DNA of 64,000 nt from Sphingopyxis panaciterrulae (GTDB taxonomy: Bacteria > Pseudomonadota > Alphaproteobacteria > Sphingomonadales > Sphingomonadaceae). The position numbers were made by a program, and so were the translations under genes. The stretch is taken from the NCBI RefSeq assembly GCF_014199295.1, contig NZ_JACIJH010000016.1:1-64000 (forward strand). The letters are read 5' to 3'. A model generated the notes under the pieces. That model did not search any database. It was not told where the DNA came from and worked only from the letters and a program-made list of their open reading frames with translations. Of the stretch, positions 46,154 through 55,405 are shown one piece after another (position 1 is the stretch's first letter; each line of letters begins with the position of its first letter).

Positions 46154-46882
46154 TCATGAACCGGATGCGGCCAGCCCCTCGCGCAGCCAACCGGGCGCTT
46201 GTCCGGCGTCGATCGCCTCGACCCGGCGATGCTCGACCGACCAGCCGAGCTCGGGATAGGCGATGACCTGCCGCGCCGGTTCCGCCGCCGCGATCGGCAC
46301 CACGACGAGTCGCCGGTTGACCTTCTGCCGCCAGTTCATCCGCGCGGTATTCTCCTGTCCGACATAACAGCCCTTGGAGAAGCTGACGCCGTTCAGTTCC
46401 GCCGCATTGCATTCGAGCCACAGCGTCGTCCCGTTGCCGAGTTCCCCGCGTCCCTCGGTGACGCCGAGCGGCAGCCGGTGCGCGCGCCAGTCGGCATCGG
46501 CGCCCTCCCCTTCATCGGCCGGGCCGAGCCAGCGCTGGCCGAGGTCGGCGAGTCGCGGATCGGGTTCGCCGAGGTCGCCGAAGGGCGCCCAATGCACCGC
46601 AAGCCCGTCTTCGCGCGCGATGCTGATCGCGCGGCGCAGGCGATAGAGGGTCAAGCGCTTGGTGAGATCGTCGGCGGCCTCCCGCTCGCAATCGATCAGC
46701 AGGTCGTCCTCGTCGCCCCAGATCAGGAAATCGAACAGCACCTTCCCCTGCGGCGTCAGCAGCGCCGCCCACACCGGCAGGTTGCCCGTCACGTCGTTGG
46801 TGACGAGTCCCTGCAGGAATCCGGGGACATCCTCGCCCGACAGGCGGACAAGGGCACGATCGTTGAGGGTGGTATTGGCCAT
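46154..46882 (-). CDS. ygfZ: Folate-binding tRNA-modifying protein YgfZ
   Basis: 242 residues related to the T-protein aminomethyltransferase fold. The hallmark KGCYVGQENTARM is present with its conserved Cys, and RALVRLSGEDVPGFLQGLVT is the usual start. It supports Fe-S cluster repair or assembly and depends on tetrahydrofolate in E. coli. It is divergent from pyrC with 58 bases between. Confidence 0.92.
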   Translation of the reverse strand: MANTTLNDRALVRLSGEDVPGFLQGLVTNDVTGNLPVWAALLTPQGKVLFDFLIWGDEDDLLIDCEREAADDLTKRLTLYRLRRAISIAREDGLAVHWAPFGDLGEPDPRLADLGQRWLGPADEGEGADADWRAHRLPLGVTEGRGELGNGTTLWLECNAAELNGVSFSKGCYVGQENTARMNWRQKVNRRLVVVPIAAAEPARQVIAYPELGWSVEHRRVEAIDAGQAPGWLREGLAASGS

Positions 46883-46940
46883 GGTGATAATCTAGGGACG
46901 CCCCAGCCAAAGCCAAGCCACGATCTGTCCGAAAGCCGCC

Positions 46941-47963
46941 ATGACCGACCGCCTGACCATCCGCCGCCCCGACGACTGGCACGTCCATCTGCGCGACGGG
47001 GCGATGCTGGCGCATGTCGCGCCCTATAGCGCGCGGCAGTTCGCGCGCGCGATCGTCATGCCCAATCTGTCACCGCCGGTGACGACGGTAGCCGAGGGTC
47101 GCGCCTATCGCGAGCGTATCGCGGCCGCGATTCCCTCCGAGATGGAGTTCACGCCGCTGATCGTCGCCTATCTGACCGACCGGACCGACCCCGAGGAGTT
47201 GGCGCGCGGCCATGCCGAGGGCGTGTTCACCGCGGCGAAGCTCTATCCCGCTCATGCCACCACCGGCAGCGCGCACGGTGTCACCGATATCGCGGCGATC
47301 CGGCCCGTGCTCGAACGGATGCAGGCGATCGGCATGCCGCTGCTGATCCACGGCGAGGTCACCGATGCCGACGTCGACATCTTCGACCGCGAGGCGGTGT
47401 TCATCGAGCGCACGCTCGCGCCGCTGGTGCGCGATTTCCCGGCGCTGAAGATCGTCCTCGAACATATCACCACCGCCGAGGCGGCGGCCTTCGTCGCCGA
47501 CGCGCCGGCGACCGTCGCCGCGACGATCACACCGCAGCATCTGCACATCAATCGCAATGCGATGCTGGTCGGCGGCATCCGCCCGCACGCCTATTGCCTG
47601 CCGGTCGCCAAGCGCGAGCGGCACCGGCTCGCGGTGCGCGCCGCCGCCACCTCGGGCTCGCCCAAATTTTTCCTCGGCACCGACAGCGCGCCGCATGCGG
47701 TCGATACGAAGGAAAATGCCTGCGGCTGCGCGGGAATCTTCAACGCGCCCTTCGCGCTCGAATCCTATCTCGCCGCCTTCGACGAAGATGGCGCTCTCGA
47801 CCGGTTCGAGGGCTTTGCGAGCGAGCACGGGCCGCGCTTCTACGGCCTGCCGCTGAACGACGGCACGGTCACCTTCGAGCGCGGGGAAACGCGCGTTCCC
47901 GAACGGATCGGCGAGGTCGTGCCCTTCCATGCGGGCGAAACGCTCGGCTGGCGAATCGTTTAG
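46941..47963 (+). CDS. pyrC: Dihydroorotase, E. coli type (catalytic)
   Basis: 340-residue zinc amidohydrolase that closes carbamoyl aspartate to dihydroorotate. The metal motif [13 protein letters not shown] (His14-x-His16) is intact. The carbamylated Lys is in [15 protein letters not shown]; further metal histidines lie in LLIHGEV and [10 protein letters not shown], with the catalytic Asp in [15 protein letters not shown]. It complements the pseudo-dihydroorotase encoded beside pyrB at 26810-28024. Confidence 0.96.
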   Translation: MTDRLTIRRPDDWHVHLRDGAMLAHVAPYSARQFARAIVMPNLSPPVTTVAEGRAYRERIAAAIPSEMEFTPLIVAYLTDRTDPEELARGHAEGVFTAAKLYPAHATTGSAHGVTDIAAIRPVLERMQAIGMPLLIHGEVTDADVDIFDREAVFIERTLAPLVRDFPALKIVLEHITTAEAAAFVADAPATVAATITPQHLHINRNAMLVGGIRPHAYCLPVAKRERHRLAVRAAATSGSPKFFLGTDSAPHAVDTKENACGCAGIFNAPFALESYLAAFDEDGALDRFEGFASEHGPRFYGLPLNDGTVTFERGETRVPERIGEVVPFHAGETLGWRIV

Positions 47964-48106
47964 GACGGATCGACATTTAGAAGATGGCGAGCCGAAAATG
48001 GTGGTTTTTCGCGAACCGGAGCGCAGCGTGCTGATGGCACGTGAGCACCGGAAGTGCGGAAAGTCGCCATTTGCAGGCCGCCAGAACTAAATATCGATCC
48101 GTCCTA
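47963..48106. repeat. Structured intergenic element between convergent pyrC and rarD
   Basis: Outer arms AGGACGGATCGACATTTA and TAAATATCGATCCGTCCT are near-perfect inverses. Inside them TTTTCGCGAACCGG, CGTGCTGATGGCACG and CCGGAAGTGCGGAAA form nested complementary pieces. The whole gap folds on paper into one long branched hairpin. It may be a terminator or a mobile repeat. Confidence 0.5.
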
Positions 48107-49024
48107 GGGGGCGGGCGGCACGCGGGCGCCGCGCGCCTTGGCCCACATATCGAAGCTGAACACCGCGATGCTGGTCCAGATCAGCAGGAAGCAGAAGAGT
48201 TGCGCCGGTCGCAGCGGTTCGTCGAACAGGAAGAGGCCGAGGAGGAAGACCAGGCTGGGCGTCAGATATTGGCAGAAACCGAGAGCGGCGTAGCTCATCC
48301 GTCGCGCCGCGGTCGCGAACAGCAGTAGCGGCACCGCCGTGACCGCGCCCGCCGACACGAGCAGCCAGGTGATGTCCGGCGCGGCGCCGAAACCGACCCC
48401 ATCGCCCACCACGACATAATAGACGGCGATGCCGAGGCCGGGCACGAACAGCAACGTCGTCTCGATCGCCAATCCCGGTAGCGATCCGACGGGCGCAACC
48501 TTGCGAAGCAGACCATAGAGGCCGAAGCTGAACGCGAGCGCCAGGCTGATCCACAGCGTATCGAGCGCGCCGGCGAGCAGCAGCGCGACGCCGACCGCGG
48601 CGATGGCGACGGCCAGCATCTGCAACCGCGACAATCGCTCGCCGAGGAAGACCATCCCCAGCATCACGTTGATCAGCGGATTGAGATAATAGCCGAGGCT
48701 GGCGGCGAGCACATGGTTCGACACGATTGCATAGATATAGACGAGCCAGTTGAGCGCGATCAGCAGCGCGCTGGCGAACAGGATGCGGAGCGTTCGCGGG
48801 TCGCGCAGAGCCACCAGATAGTCGCCGATCTGGCGGCGGAAGACCATGATGACGAAGCAGAGCGGCAGCGACCAGAGGATGCGCTGCGCCAGCACCTCGA
48901 CCGGCGGCACACTATCGAGCAGCTTGAAGAAGAGCGGGACGAAACCCCAGATCACATAGGCGCCGAGCGCATAGGGCAGGCCGCCGTGCGGCTCGCCAGC
49001 CGCAGGGGCCGAGGATCGGGTCAC
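48104..49024 (-). CDS. rarD: RarD-type EamA transporter
   Basis: 306 residues, ten hydrophobic helices in two EamA halves. GGLPYALGAYVIWGFVPLFF starts helix 1, and NWLVYIYAIVSNHVLAASLG then GYYLNPLINVMLG is the RarD signature region. The first ~15 residues are polar. The family was named for chloramphenicol sensitivity; the true substrate is unknown. Confidence 0.9.
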   Translation of the reverse strand: MTRSSAPAAGEPHGGLPYALGAYVIWGFVPLFFKLLDSVPPVEVLAQRILWSLPLCFVIMVFRRQIGDYLVALRDPRTLRILFASALLIALNWLVYIYAIVSNHVLAASLGYYLNPLINVMLGMVFLGERLSRLQMLAVAIAAVGVALLLAGALDTLWISLALAFSFGLYGLLRKVAPVGSLPGLAIETTLLFVPGLGIAVYYVVVGDGVGFGAAPDITWLLVSAGAVTAVPLLLFATAARRMSYAALGFCQYLTPSLVFLLGLFLFDEPLRPAQLFCFLLIWTSIAVFSFDMWAKARGARVPPAP

Positions 49025-49049
49025 GGGAGGGACTGTCCGTTCGTCGCGG

Positions 49050-49271
49050 TCAGATGATGCCGCCGCCCAGCATCAGCCGTAGGACGCCGACGACGATCAC
49101 GACGATGTTGAGGTTCCGCCCGGCGTTGCGGTCGGACATCGCACCGAGCGCGAGCCCGACGACCGCGATCGGAATCACCAGCCAGTTCGCCCAGCCGAGG
49201 AAGGGAATGAAGGCCGGGATGGCCAGAATCAGGGCGATGATGCCGATCAGGATCGAAGCGATATTGAGCAT
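49050..49271 (-). CDS. Small two-helix membrane protein
   Basis: 73 residues: MLNIASILIGIIALILAIPA opens helix 1, and a second pair of hydrophobic stretches follows (NWLVIPIAVVGLALGAM and LNIVVIVVGVLRLMLGGG). ATG 49271 lies within open sequence that extends 21 codons upstream; this start removes unlikely basic residues. No family recognised. It precedes rarD by 25 bases and may share its transcript. Confidence 0.7.
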   Translation of the reverse strand: MLNIASILIGIIALILAIPAFIPFLGWANWLVIPIAVVGLALGAMSDRNAGRNLNIVVIVVGVLRLMLGGGII

Positions 49272-49450
49272 GGCGCCAATGTCGCACGGCGTCCGGGGCC
49301 CGGCAAGAGCCTTTCGGTTCGTCGCCGTCAGCACTCGCTCCGTCTTGTTGCCTTGGGTTCATGCAACGCGAATCATCCTTGGCTCGTTCCCCCACCGAAG
49401 CGCCGGATACCGCCACGGCATTGCGGCGTAGAACCAGGAAAGGATTTTTC

Positions 49451-49855
49451 ATGCGTCATCTTACCAAGGGCCTGTTGGGCGCGTTCGCCGCGATCAGCGT
49501 CGCTGCCACCGCCCCCGCCTATGCCGGCCTTTCGACCGCCGCACCGGCGCAGGCTCCAGGCCTGTTCAAGGCCGACCAGGATGCCGGCTTCTATCGCAAG
49601 AAGCGCCATCACCGGAATTATTCGCGCGACCAGCGTGTCAGTTCCAACACCCGCATCTGGCGCGGCAGCGACGGCCGTTATCGCTGCAAGAAGGACAATG
49701 GCACCACCGGTCTGCTGATCGGCGGCGCGGTCGGTGGCCTTGCCGGCCACGAGATCGCCGGCGACGGCGACAAGCTGCTCGGCACCGTACTCGGCGCCGC
49801 GGGCGGTGCGCTGCTCGGCCGCGAGATCGACAAAGACAAGTACCGCTGCCGCTGA
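49451..49855 (+). CDS. Exported glycine-zipper (2TM) protein
   Basis: 134 residues. Signal peptide about 1-25 (SVAATAPAYA). The C-terminal half contains the glycine zipper GLLIGGAVGGLAGHEIAG then LLGTVLGAAGGALLGREID, like the outer-membrane SlyB/rickettsial 17-kDa group but without a lipobox. A basic, aromatic stretch (FYRKKRHHRNYSRDQR) precedes it. AGGAAAGGA stands before ATG 49451. Likely a cell-envelope protein of unknown role. Confidence 0.85.
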   Translation: MRHLTKGLLGAFAAISVAATAPAYAGLSTAAPAQAPGLFKADQDAGFYRKKRHHRNYSRDQRVSSNTRIWRGSDGRYRCKKDNGTTGLLIGGAVGGLAGHEIAGDGDKLLGTVLGAAGGALLGREIDKDKYRCR

Positions 49856-49967
49856 GCGGGACAGCCTACCGTTGCGGTTGCGGGTCCGAGACCCCTCCAC
49901 CCGCGGCTCGTGATGGAGAGGGCGTCGATCGAAAGATCGGCGCCCTCGATCTATTGCTGCCGAGAGA

Positions 49968-50070
49968 CACGCAGGCTTGCGAGTTCGCTCGCTAGCCGAA
50001 GTGGAGAGGGGCAGGACGGGCGCGTTACGGCCCCGTCTCCCATCCCTCTCCCCTGAAGGAGAGGGCTATA
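49968..50070. repeat. Compound repeat, family D, copy 1
   Basis: ACGCAGGCTTGCGAG, then CGCTCGCTAGCCGAAGT and GAGAGGGG, then TCTCCCCTGAAGGAGAGGG at the end. An inverted copy lies at 60967-61085. In the 291-base gap 49856-50146 nothing else is seen. Confidence 0.7.
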
Positions 50071-50146
50071 TGCGACTTCCCGCCCTTGCCCCCGCGTCCA
50101 TCCTGTCCCACAAGCATCGCCTGCCCCGTGCCGGAAAGGATGTGCG

Positions 50147-50698
50147 ATGCTCAACGGCCCCCTCCTCGTCACCGAACGGCTGATCCTGCGCCCGCCGGCG
50201 GCCGAGGATTTCGACGCGTTCGCAGAGATGTGCGCCGAACCCGAGACGATGACCTATCTCGGCGGCGCCTGTCCGCGCGCGCAGGCCTGGCGGCACTGGT
50301 CCACGATCGCGGGCGCGTGGCACATCCGCGGCTTTTCGATGTTTTCGGTGATCGAGCGCGACACCGGCGAATGGGTCGGCCGCCTCGGCCCATGGCAGCC
50401 AGACGGCTGGCCCGGACCCGAGATCGCCTATGGCGTGCGCGCGAAATTCGCCGGGCGCGGCTATGCGTTCGAGGGCGCGATCGCCGCGTGCGACTTCGCG
50501 GTCGAATTCCTGAAATGGAACGAGCTGATGCACAGTATCGACCCCGCGAACAGCCGCTCGCAGGCGCTCGCGCGGCGGCTCGGCGCGACCAACAGCGGGC
50601 CGACCCGCCTCCCCGCCCCTTTCCAGGACGCGCCCGTCGACGCCTGGACGCAGAGCGCCGATCATTGGCGCGCCAAACGCAAGGAGTTCCGCCTGTGA
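50147..50698 (+). CDS. GNAT acetyltransferase, RimJ/RimL type
   Basis: 183 residues. TERLILRPPAAEDFDAFAEM is the standard start; EIAYGVRAKFAGRGYAFEGA covers the acetyl-CoA loop (x-x-G-x-G/A); SIDPANSRSQALARRLG is the C-terminal family block. GGAAAGGATG precedes the ATG. Acceptor unknown. Its stop overlaps the GTG start of the next gene. Confidence 0.9.
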   Translation: MLNGPLLVTERLILRPPAAEDFDAFAEMCAEPETMTYLGGACPRAQAWRHWSTIAGAWHIRGFSMFSVIERDTGEWVGRLGPWQPDGWPGPEIAYGVRAKFAGRGYAFEGAIAACDFAVEFLKWNELMHSIDPANSRSQALARRLGATNSGPTRLPAPFQDAPVDAWTQSADHWRAKRKEFRL

Positions 50699-51132
50699 CC
50701 GACCATCACATCGACCCCGAGCGCGCGCAGTTCGACGCCTTCAAGGCGTTGCCGCGCGACACGGTGATCCACATGCTCAACCTCGTCCGCTTTCGCGGCA
50801 AGGCGGCCTATCTCCCCGATCATCCGCTGGCAGGGCAAGGGCTGAGCGGCGCCGAGGCCTATGCCCATTACGGCCGCGACAGCGGTCCGGTCTTCCAGCG
50901 CCTGGGCGGCCGCATCGTCTGGCGCGGTACGATGGAAGCGATGGTCATCGGCCCCGAAGCCGAGACGTGGGACGCTGTCTTCGTCGCCGAATATCCGAAC
51001 AGCGGCGCCTTCATGGCGATGGTCACCGACCCCGTCTATCGCGAGGCCGTGGTCCATCGGCAGGCCGCGGTCGAGACCTCGCGCCTGATCCGCTGTGCGC
51101 CGGGATCGGCGGAAACCGGGGGGTTCGGCTGA
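50695..51132 (+). CDS. DUF1330 protein
   Basis: 145 residues of the dimeric alpha-beta barrel DUF1330 family: VIHMLNLVRFRGKAAYLPDH, GAEAYAHYGRDSGPVFQRLG, and WDAVFVAEYPNSGAFMAMV. It starts with GTG at 50695, overlapping the acetyltransferase stop as GTGA with AAGGAG nine bases ahead. Function unknown. Confidence 0.85.
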   Translation: MTDHHIDPERAQFDAFKALPRDTVIHMLNLVRFRGKAAYLPDHPLAGQGLSGAEAYAHYGRDSGPVFQRLGGRIVWRGTMEAMVIGPEAETWDAVFVAEYPNSGAFMAMVTDPVYREAVVHRQAAVETSRLIRCAPGSAETGGFG

Positions 51133-51275
51133 GGACTCACACCCTTCCAGTAAGGAATGCGTCTCGCACCGGGACAGGTTTCGGCTAACAAAGCCTTACC
51201 GATTAACGATCTTTTCTCACATCTTCTTAACCAGACTTCGGCTAGTCCGGGGGATGGATTAAGGGAGTGTTAGCG

Positions 51276-52022
51276 ATGATCGTGCGCGGAAAATGGCTGG
51301 TTGCCGGCCTGCTGGTGGCGACAGCGGGGCTCGGGGGCTGCCGCGACAACCCGGACAAGGCTGCGCTGGCGCTCGACGACGGGCTGGCCGCCGACCCCGC
51401 GATCAAGGGCGCGCTCGAAGACAAGATCATGGTCGACCCGAAACTGGCAGGGCAGGCAAACCGCAACGCCGCCGGTCCCGGCAACCGTCCGGTCGACGGC
51501 GGCGTCCCCGCCATCCCCGCCGGTCGCGCCGCGATCGCCGCCGAGGCCGCCGCCGCGCTGAAGGCCGGCAAGCTGGTCAAGGCGCCCAAGGCGCTCCCCT
51601 TCGAAGAGGCCGCCTGCGACGGCAATTGCGCTACACAGCAGCGCCCCGCCACTATCGGCGCGCTCGCCGAGGAGCAGTCGAAAGGAAGCTGCGACGCCAA
51701 GCTGACCTACTCGAACGACTGGGCGAATCGCCTGCCCGCCGCCTTCCGCGTCTATCCGCGCGCGACGGTGCGCGAGGCAGCGGGCGTCAAGGGCGGCAAG
51801 TGCAACATCCGCGTCGTCAACTTCCAGACCGCGGCCTCGCTGCAGGGCGTGCTCGACTATTACAACACGCTGGCGCTGCGCGCCGGCTACACCAGCGACC
51901 ATCGCGTCCGCGGCAACGAGCATATGCTGGGCGGCACCAACGGCGATTTCGCCTATGTCATCTTCGCCCGCCGCGACGGCGGCATGACCGACGTCGACCT
52001 GGTGGCTTCGGGCGGACGGTAA
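51276..52022 (+). CDS. Lipoprotein of unknown function
   Basis: 248 residues. Lipoprotein signal: VAGLLVATAGLGGC with the acylated Cys at 22. The middle is Ala-rich and low in complexity. The C-terminal half holds paired cysteines (AACDGNCA and KGSCDAKLTY, GGKCNIRVVNF) and appears globular. AAGGGAG precedes the ATG at 51276. Two CtrA-like half-sites, TTAACGAT at 51203 and TTAACCAG at 51227, lie just upstream. No family recognised. Confidence 0.75.
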   Translation: MIVRGKWLVAGLLVATAGLGGCRDNPDKAALALDDGLAADPAIKGALEDKIMVDPKLAGQANRNAAGPGNRPVDGGVPAIPAGRAAIAAEAAAALKAGKLVKAPKALPFEEAACDGNCATQQRPATIGALAEEQSKGSCDAKLTYSNDWANRLPAAFRVYPRATVREAAGVKGGKCNIRVVNFQTAASLQGVLDYYNTLALRAGYTSDHRVRGNEHMLGGTNGDFAYVIFARRDGGMTDVDLVASGGR

Positions 52023-52025
52023 AGG

Positions 52026-52754
52026 TCACACCTGCCGCGCGGCGATCCCATCCAGCGCCACCGCGTCGCGGATCGTGATGCGGTTATAGTCGATGTCGAT
52101 CACCCCGGCGCGTGCCATGTCTCGCAGCACGCGATTGACGCTCTGCCGCGTCACCCCCAGCATCGCGCCAAGCTGCTCCTGCGGCAGGCGCAATCCGACC
52201 TCGATGCCGCCCTCCACCTCTATGCCGTGAATCCGCGCGAGGTGGGCGAGCGTCGTCGCCATGCGCTGCTCCAGTGAACCAAGCGTCTGATCGTGGAGAA
52301 GGCGCAGGCTGTCGCCGTGGCGCGTGCAGAGAAGCAGCGCGACGTCGCGCCACAGGATCGGCTCGGCATCGAGGATCGCGGTCAGCGCGTCGCACGGCAG
52401 GTGGAGCAGCACGCTGTCGGCATAGGCGCGAAGATCATAGGGCAGCCGCACCTCCGACAGCAGCAGCACCAGCGCCAGCGCCTCATGTGCGCCCGCGACG
52501 CCAAGAACGAATCGCTTGCCCGCCGCCGAGCCGCTGCTGATCTCGAGCCCGCCCGCGGCGACGACGATCACGTCGCGCCGGTGCGCGGCAACATCCGTGC
52601 CGCGCGCGTAGGATCGGGCGCGGGCGATGGCCGCGACCTCGACCAGCCGCGCCTCCGGCCAGTCGCGAAACAGCGGGCAGAGGCGCAGCGCGTGCAGGCG
52701 CTCGTCCGGCCCCCACTGCCCGGGCGAGTTGTCCGCGCGCGGCCTCGTCGACAT
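52026..52754 (-). CDS. Crp/Fnr-family transcriptional regulator
   Basis: 242 residues. N-terminal cyclic-nucleotide-binding-like barrel (LRLCPLFRDWPEARLVEVAA onward) and a C-terminal winged helix: RLPQEQLGAMLGVTRQSVNR followed by VLRDMARAGVIDIDYNRITI. There are no N-terminal FNR cysteines for an Fe-S cluster, so it is not an oxygen-sensing FNR. ATG 52754 is preceded by GAGGAAAGCC. It is divergent from the DUF1254 gene and may control it. Confidence 0.9.
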   Translation of the reverse strand: MSTRPRADNSPGQWGPDERLHALRLCPLFRDWPEARLVEVAAIARARSYARGTDVAAHRRDVIVVAAGGLEISSGSAAGKRFVLGVAGAHEALALVLLLSEVRLPYDLRAYADSVLLHLPCDALTAILDAEPILWRDVALLLCTRHGDSLRLLHDQTLGSLEQRMATTLAHLARIHGIEVEGGIEVGLRLPQEQLGAMLGVTRQSVNRVLRDMARAGVIDIDYNRITIRDAVALDGIAARQV

Positions 52755-52885
52755 GGCTTTCCTCCCCCTTCCCTGCCGGCTTCTATGCCCCGCGTCCGAA
52801 AATCCCAAGAGATTGTCGGCTGGATGACAGACGGGCGGCGCGGCACGGCGTAGCGGCAGGGAATGATCGAGAGGAGAGTCATTGC

Positions 52886-54283
52886 ATGAAACCACTGCTC
52901 GCACTGCTGGCCATGGCGGCCGCCTTCCTGACCGGCCCGGCGCAGGCAGCGCCCCAAGGGACGCCGGTAACCGAGGAGGACGCCTACGCCATCGGCCTCG
53001 AAGCCTATACCTACGCCTATCCGATGGTGCTGATGGAAGTGACGCGGCGCGTGTCGACCAATGCCGGCGAAGGCCGGCTGCACGCGCCGATGAACCATTT
53101 TTCGCACATGAAGACCTATCCCGACGCGAGTTTCCGGGACGTGGTGCGTCCCAACGCCGACACCCTCTATTCGACCCTGTGGTTCGACGTCGGCAAGGAA
53201 CCGCTGATCCTGACCCTGCCCGACACCGCGGGCCGCTATCATGTCGTGCCGATCATGGACATGTGGACAGAGGTGTTCGCGACGCTCGGCACGCGCACGA
53301 CCGGCAACGACGGCGGCACCGTCGCACTCGTCGGCCCGCACTGGCAGGGCGGTCTGCCGCAGGGGATGCGGATGGTGCGCAGTCCGACCGAGCAAGGCTG
53401 GATCATCGGGCGCATCCAGACCAACAGCGCCGCCGATTACGACCATGTCCACCAGTTGCAGGCGGGCTACGCCGCGACGCCACTCTCGGGTTGGAGCAAA
53501 CCGCAGGCCGCGGCAGAGGCGCAGGCCGATCCGTCGATCGATAGAAAGACGCCGCCGGTCGAGCAGGTCGCGCAAATGGCGCCGGGCGCCTTCTTCGCCC
53601 TATTCGCCGAGACGCTGAAGCGCAACCCGCCGCACGCGACCGATTACGCGGTGCTGCTGCGCATGGAGCGGGTCGGGCTGGTGCCGGGGCAGAGCTTCGA
53701 CCTCGCCGCCGCCGACCCCGCGGTGCAGCGCGGCCTCACCCGCGCCGCAGCCGACGCCCATGCGCGAATCCTGAACCGCCGCAAGGGACTCGATCTGACC
53801 AGGAACGGCTGGGTCGCGCTCGGCAATGCGCTCGGCGTCTATGGCAACGACTATCTGCAGCGCGCCTTCATCGCATACGCCGGGCTCGGCGCGCTGCCGC
53901 CCGAGGAAGCTATCTATCCGATGGTGCCGCTCGACGGCGCGGGTAAGCCGCTCAGCGGCGCGGCACGCTATGTCCTGCATTTCGACAAGGACCAGATTCC
54001 GCCCGCCGACGCCTTCTGGTCGCTGACGATGTACGGCGCCGACCAGTTCTTCGTCGCCAACCCGATCGACCGTTTCGCGATCGGCGACCGCGACAAGCTG
54101 GCCTTCAACGCCGACGGCTCGCTCGACTTGTATATCCAGAAGGAGAATCCGGGCGCGGACAAGCAGGCCAACTGGCTGCCCGCGCCGGAGGGGCCGTTCA
54201 CGATGAACCTGCGGCTTTATCTGCCGCGGCGCGAGGCGCTCGAAGGACGCTGGACGCCGCCGCCGCTCAAGCGGGTGCCGTAA
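52886..54283 (+). CDS. DUF1254 (and DUF1214) exported protein
   Basis: 465 residues. Signal peptide about 1-22 (FLTGPAQAAP). The DUF1254 part begins AYAIGLEAYTYAYPMVLMEV and contains RPNADTLYSTLWFDVGKEPL; the C-terminal DUF1214 part contains FWSLTMYGADQFFVANPIDR and ends near NLRLYLPRREAL. Periplasmic proteins of this type are common near regulators and have no proven activity. GAGAGGAGAG precedes the ATG. In the gap to the Crp/Fnr gene, TGTC-N8-GACA at 52817-52832 is a weak operator candidate. Confidence 0.88.
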   Translation: MKPLLALLAMAAAFLTGPAQAAPQGTPVTEEDAYAIGLEAYTYAYPMVLMEVTRRVSTNAGEGRLHAPMNHFSHMKTYPDASFRDVVRPNADTLYSTLWFDVGKEPLILTLPDTAGRYHVVPIMDMWTEVFATLGTRTTGNDGGTVALVGPHWQGGLPQGMRMVRSPTEQGWIIGRIQTNSAADYDHVHQLQAGYAATPLSGWSKPQAAAEAQADPSIDRKTPPVEQVAQMAPGAFFALFAETLKRNPPHATDYAVLLRMERVGLVPGQSFDLAAADPAVQRGLTRAAADAHARILNRRKGLDLTRNGWVALGNALGVYGNDYLQRAFIAYAGLGALPPEEAIYPMVPLDGAGKPLSGAARYVLHFDKDQIPPADAFWSLTMYGADQFFVANPIDRFAIGDRDKLAFNADGSLDLYIQKENPGADKQANWLPAPEGPFTMNLRLYLPRREALEGRWTPPPLKRVP

Positions 54284-54298
54284 GCGCAAAGAAGGAAG

Positions 54299-54327
54299 AA
54301 GGCCCCCGATATGTCCGGGGGCCTTTT
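54299..54327. terminator. Bidirectional intrinsic terminator
   Basis: GGCCCCC and GGGGGCC at 54301-54307 and 54317-54323 pair around GATATGTCC, flanked by AA and TTTT. It lies between the convergent DUF1254 and CsbD genes and can serve both. Confidence 0.8.
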
Positions 54328-54336
54328 CGTCGTTGG

Positions 54337-54519
54337 TCAGATCTTGTCGCCGAGCGCGCCCTTGACCTTGCCCTTCAGATTCTGGGCTTCGCCCTTGCGC
54401 TCCTGCGCTTCGCCTTCGGCGCGCAGACGTTCATTGTCGGTCGCCTTGCCGATCGCCTGCTTGGTATTGCCGATGGCTTCGTTGGCGAGGCCCTTGGCTT
54501 TGTCCTTATATTCACCCAC
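54337..54519 (-). CDS. CsbD-family stress protein
   Basis: 60-residue hydrophilic protein with the CsbD pattern: KDKAKGLANEAIGNTKQAIG, then KATDNERLRAEGEAQERKGE, and KGKVKGALGD. It starts with GTG at 54519, seven bases after AAGGAG. CsbD-like genes often respond to general stress; nothing here identifies the signal. Confidence 0.9.
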   Translation of the reverse strand: MGEYKDKAKGLANEAIGNTKQAIGKATDNERLRAEGEAQERKGEAQNLKGKVKGALGDKI

Positions 54520-54634
54520 GGGGAGTCTCCTTGGCTGACACGAGGCGACATAGCCCCGTGCCCGATCAACGAGCCCGCGCCGTTGGCGTTCCCTAAAAAC
54601 GCATCAAGCCATTCAATTAAAAGAGAAAACTAAC

Positions 54635-55405
54635 CTAGATTAGTCCCGCGAGCGGACTCGACGGGTCGGCATAACGGCGCTGGCCCATGCGGCCCGAGAG
54701 ATAGGCATCGCGCCCCGCCTCGACCGCCAGCTTCATCGCACGCGCCATGCGGACGGGGTCCTTTGCCTCGGCGATCGCGGTGTTCATCAGCACGCCGTCG
54801 CAGCCGAGCTCCATCGCCACCGCCGCATCGCTCGCCGTGCCGACGCCGGCATCGACGAGCACCGGCACCGACGCGCCCTCGACGATCAGGCGGATCGTCA
54901 CGCGATTCTGGATGCCGAGGCCGGAGCCGATCGGCGCGCCCAGCGGCATGATCGCGACCGCCCCCGCATCCTCGAGTTGCTTCGCGGCGATCGGATCGTC
55001 GACGCAATAGACCATCGGCAGAAAGCCCTCTTTCGCCAGCACCTCGGTCGCCTCCAGCGTCTCGCGCATATTGGGATAGAGCGTCTTCGCCTCACCCAGC
55101 ACCTCGAGCTTGACGAGGTCCCATCCCCCTGCCTCGCGCGCCAGCCGCAGGGTGCGGATGGCATCGTCGGCGTTGAAGCAGCCGGCGGTGTTGGGAAGAT
55201 AGGTGATCTTCTTCGGGTCGATATAGTCGGTCAGCATCGGCGCGGTCCGGTCCGACACGTTGACGCGGCGCACCGCGACGGTGACGATCTGGGCCCCCGA
55301 CGCCGCGACCGCGGCGGCATTCTGCTCGAAATCCTTGTATTTTCCGGTCCCCACGATCAGGCGCGAGGTGAAACTCCGCCCGGCGACGCTCCACTGGTCG
55401 GTCAA
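54635..55405 (-). CDS. thiG: Thiazole synthase
   Basis: 256 residues; builds the thiazole ring of thiamine with ThiS thiocarboxylate. Conserved blocks: [14 protein letters not shown] with the Schiff-base region, [16 protein letters not shown], and [20 protein letters not shown]. It starts with TTG: the codon at 55405 is chosen because AGGAGG lies six bases ahead; the TTG one codon upstream is too close. Overlaps the end of thiS. Confidence 0.96.
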   Translation of the reverse strand: MTDQWSVAGRSFTSRLIVGTGKYKDFEQNAAAVAASGAQIVTVAVRRVNVSDRTAPMLTDYIDPKKITYLPNTAGCFNADDAIRTLRLAREAGGWDLVKLEVLGEAKTLYPNMRETLEATEVLAKEGFLPMVYCVDDPIAAKQLEDAGAVAIMPLGAPIGSGLGIQNRVTIRLIVEGASVPVLVDAGVGTASDAAVAMELGCDGVLMNTAIAEAKDPVRMARAMKLAVEAGRDAYLSGRMGQRRYADPSSPLAGLI

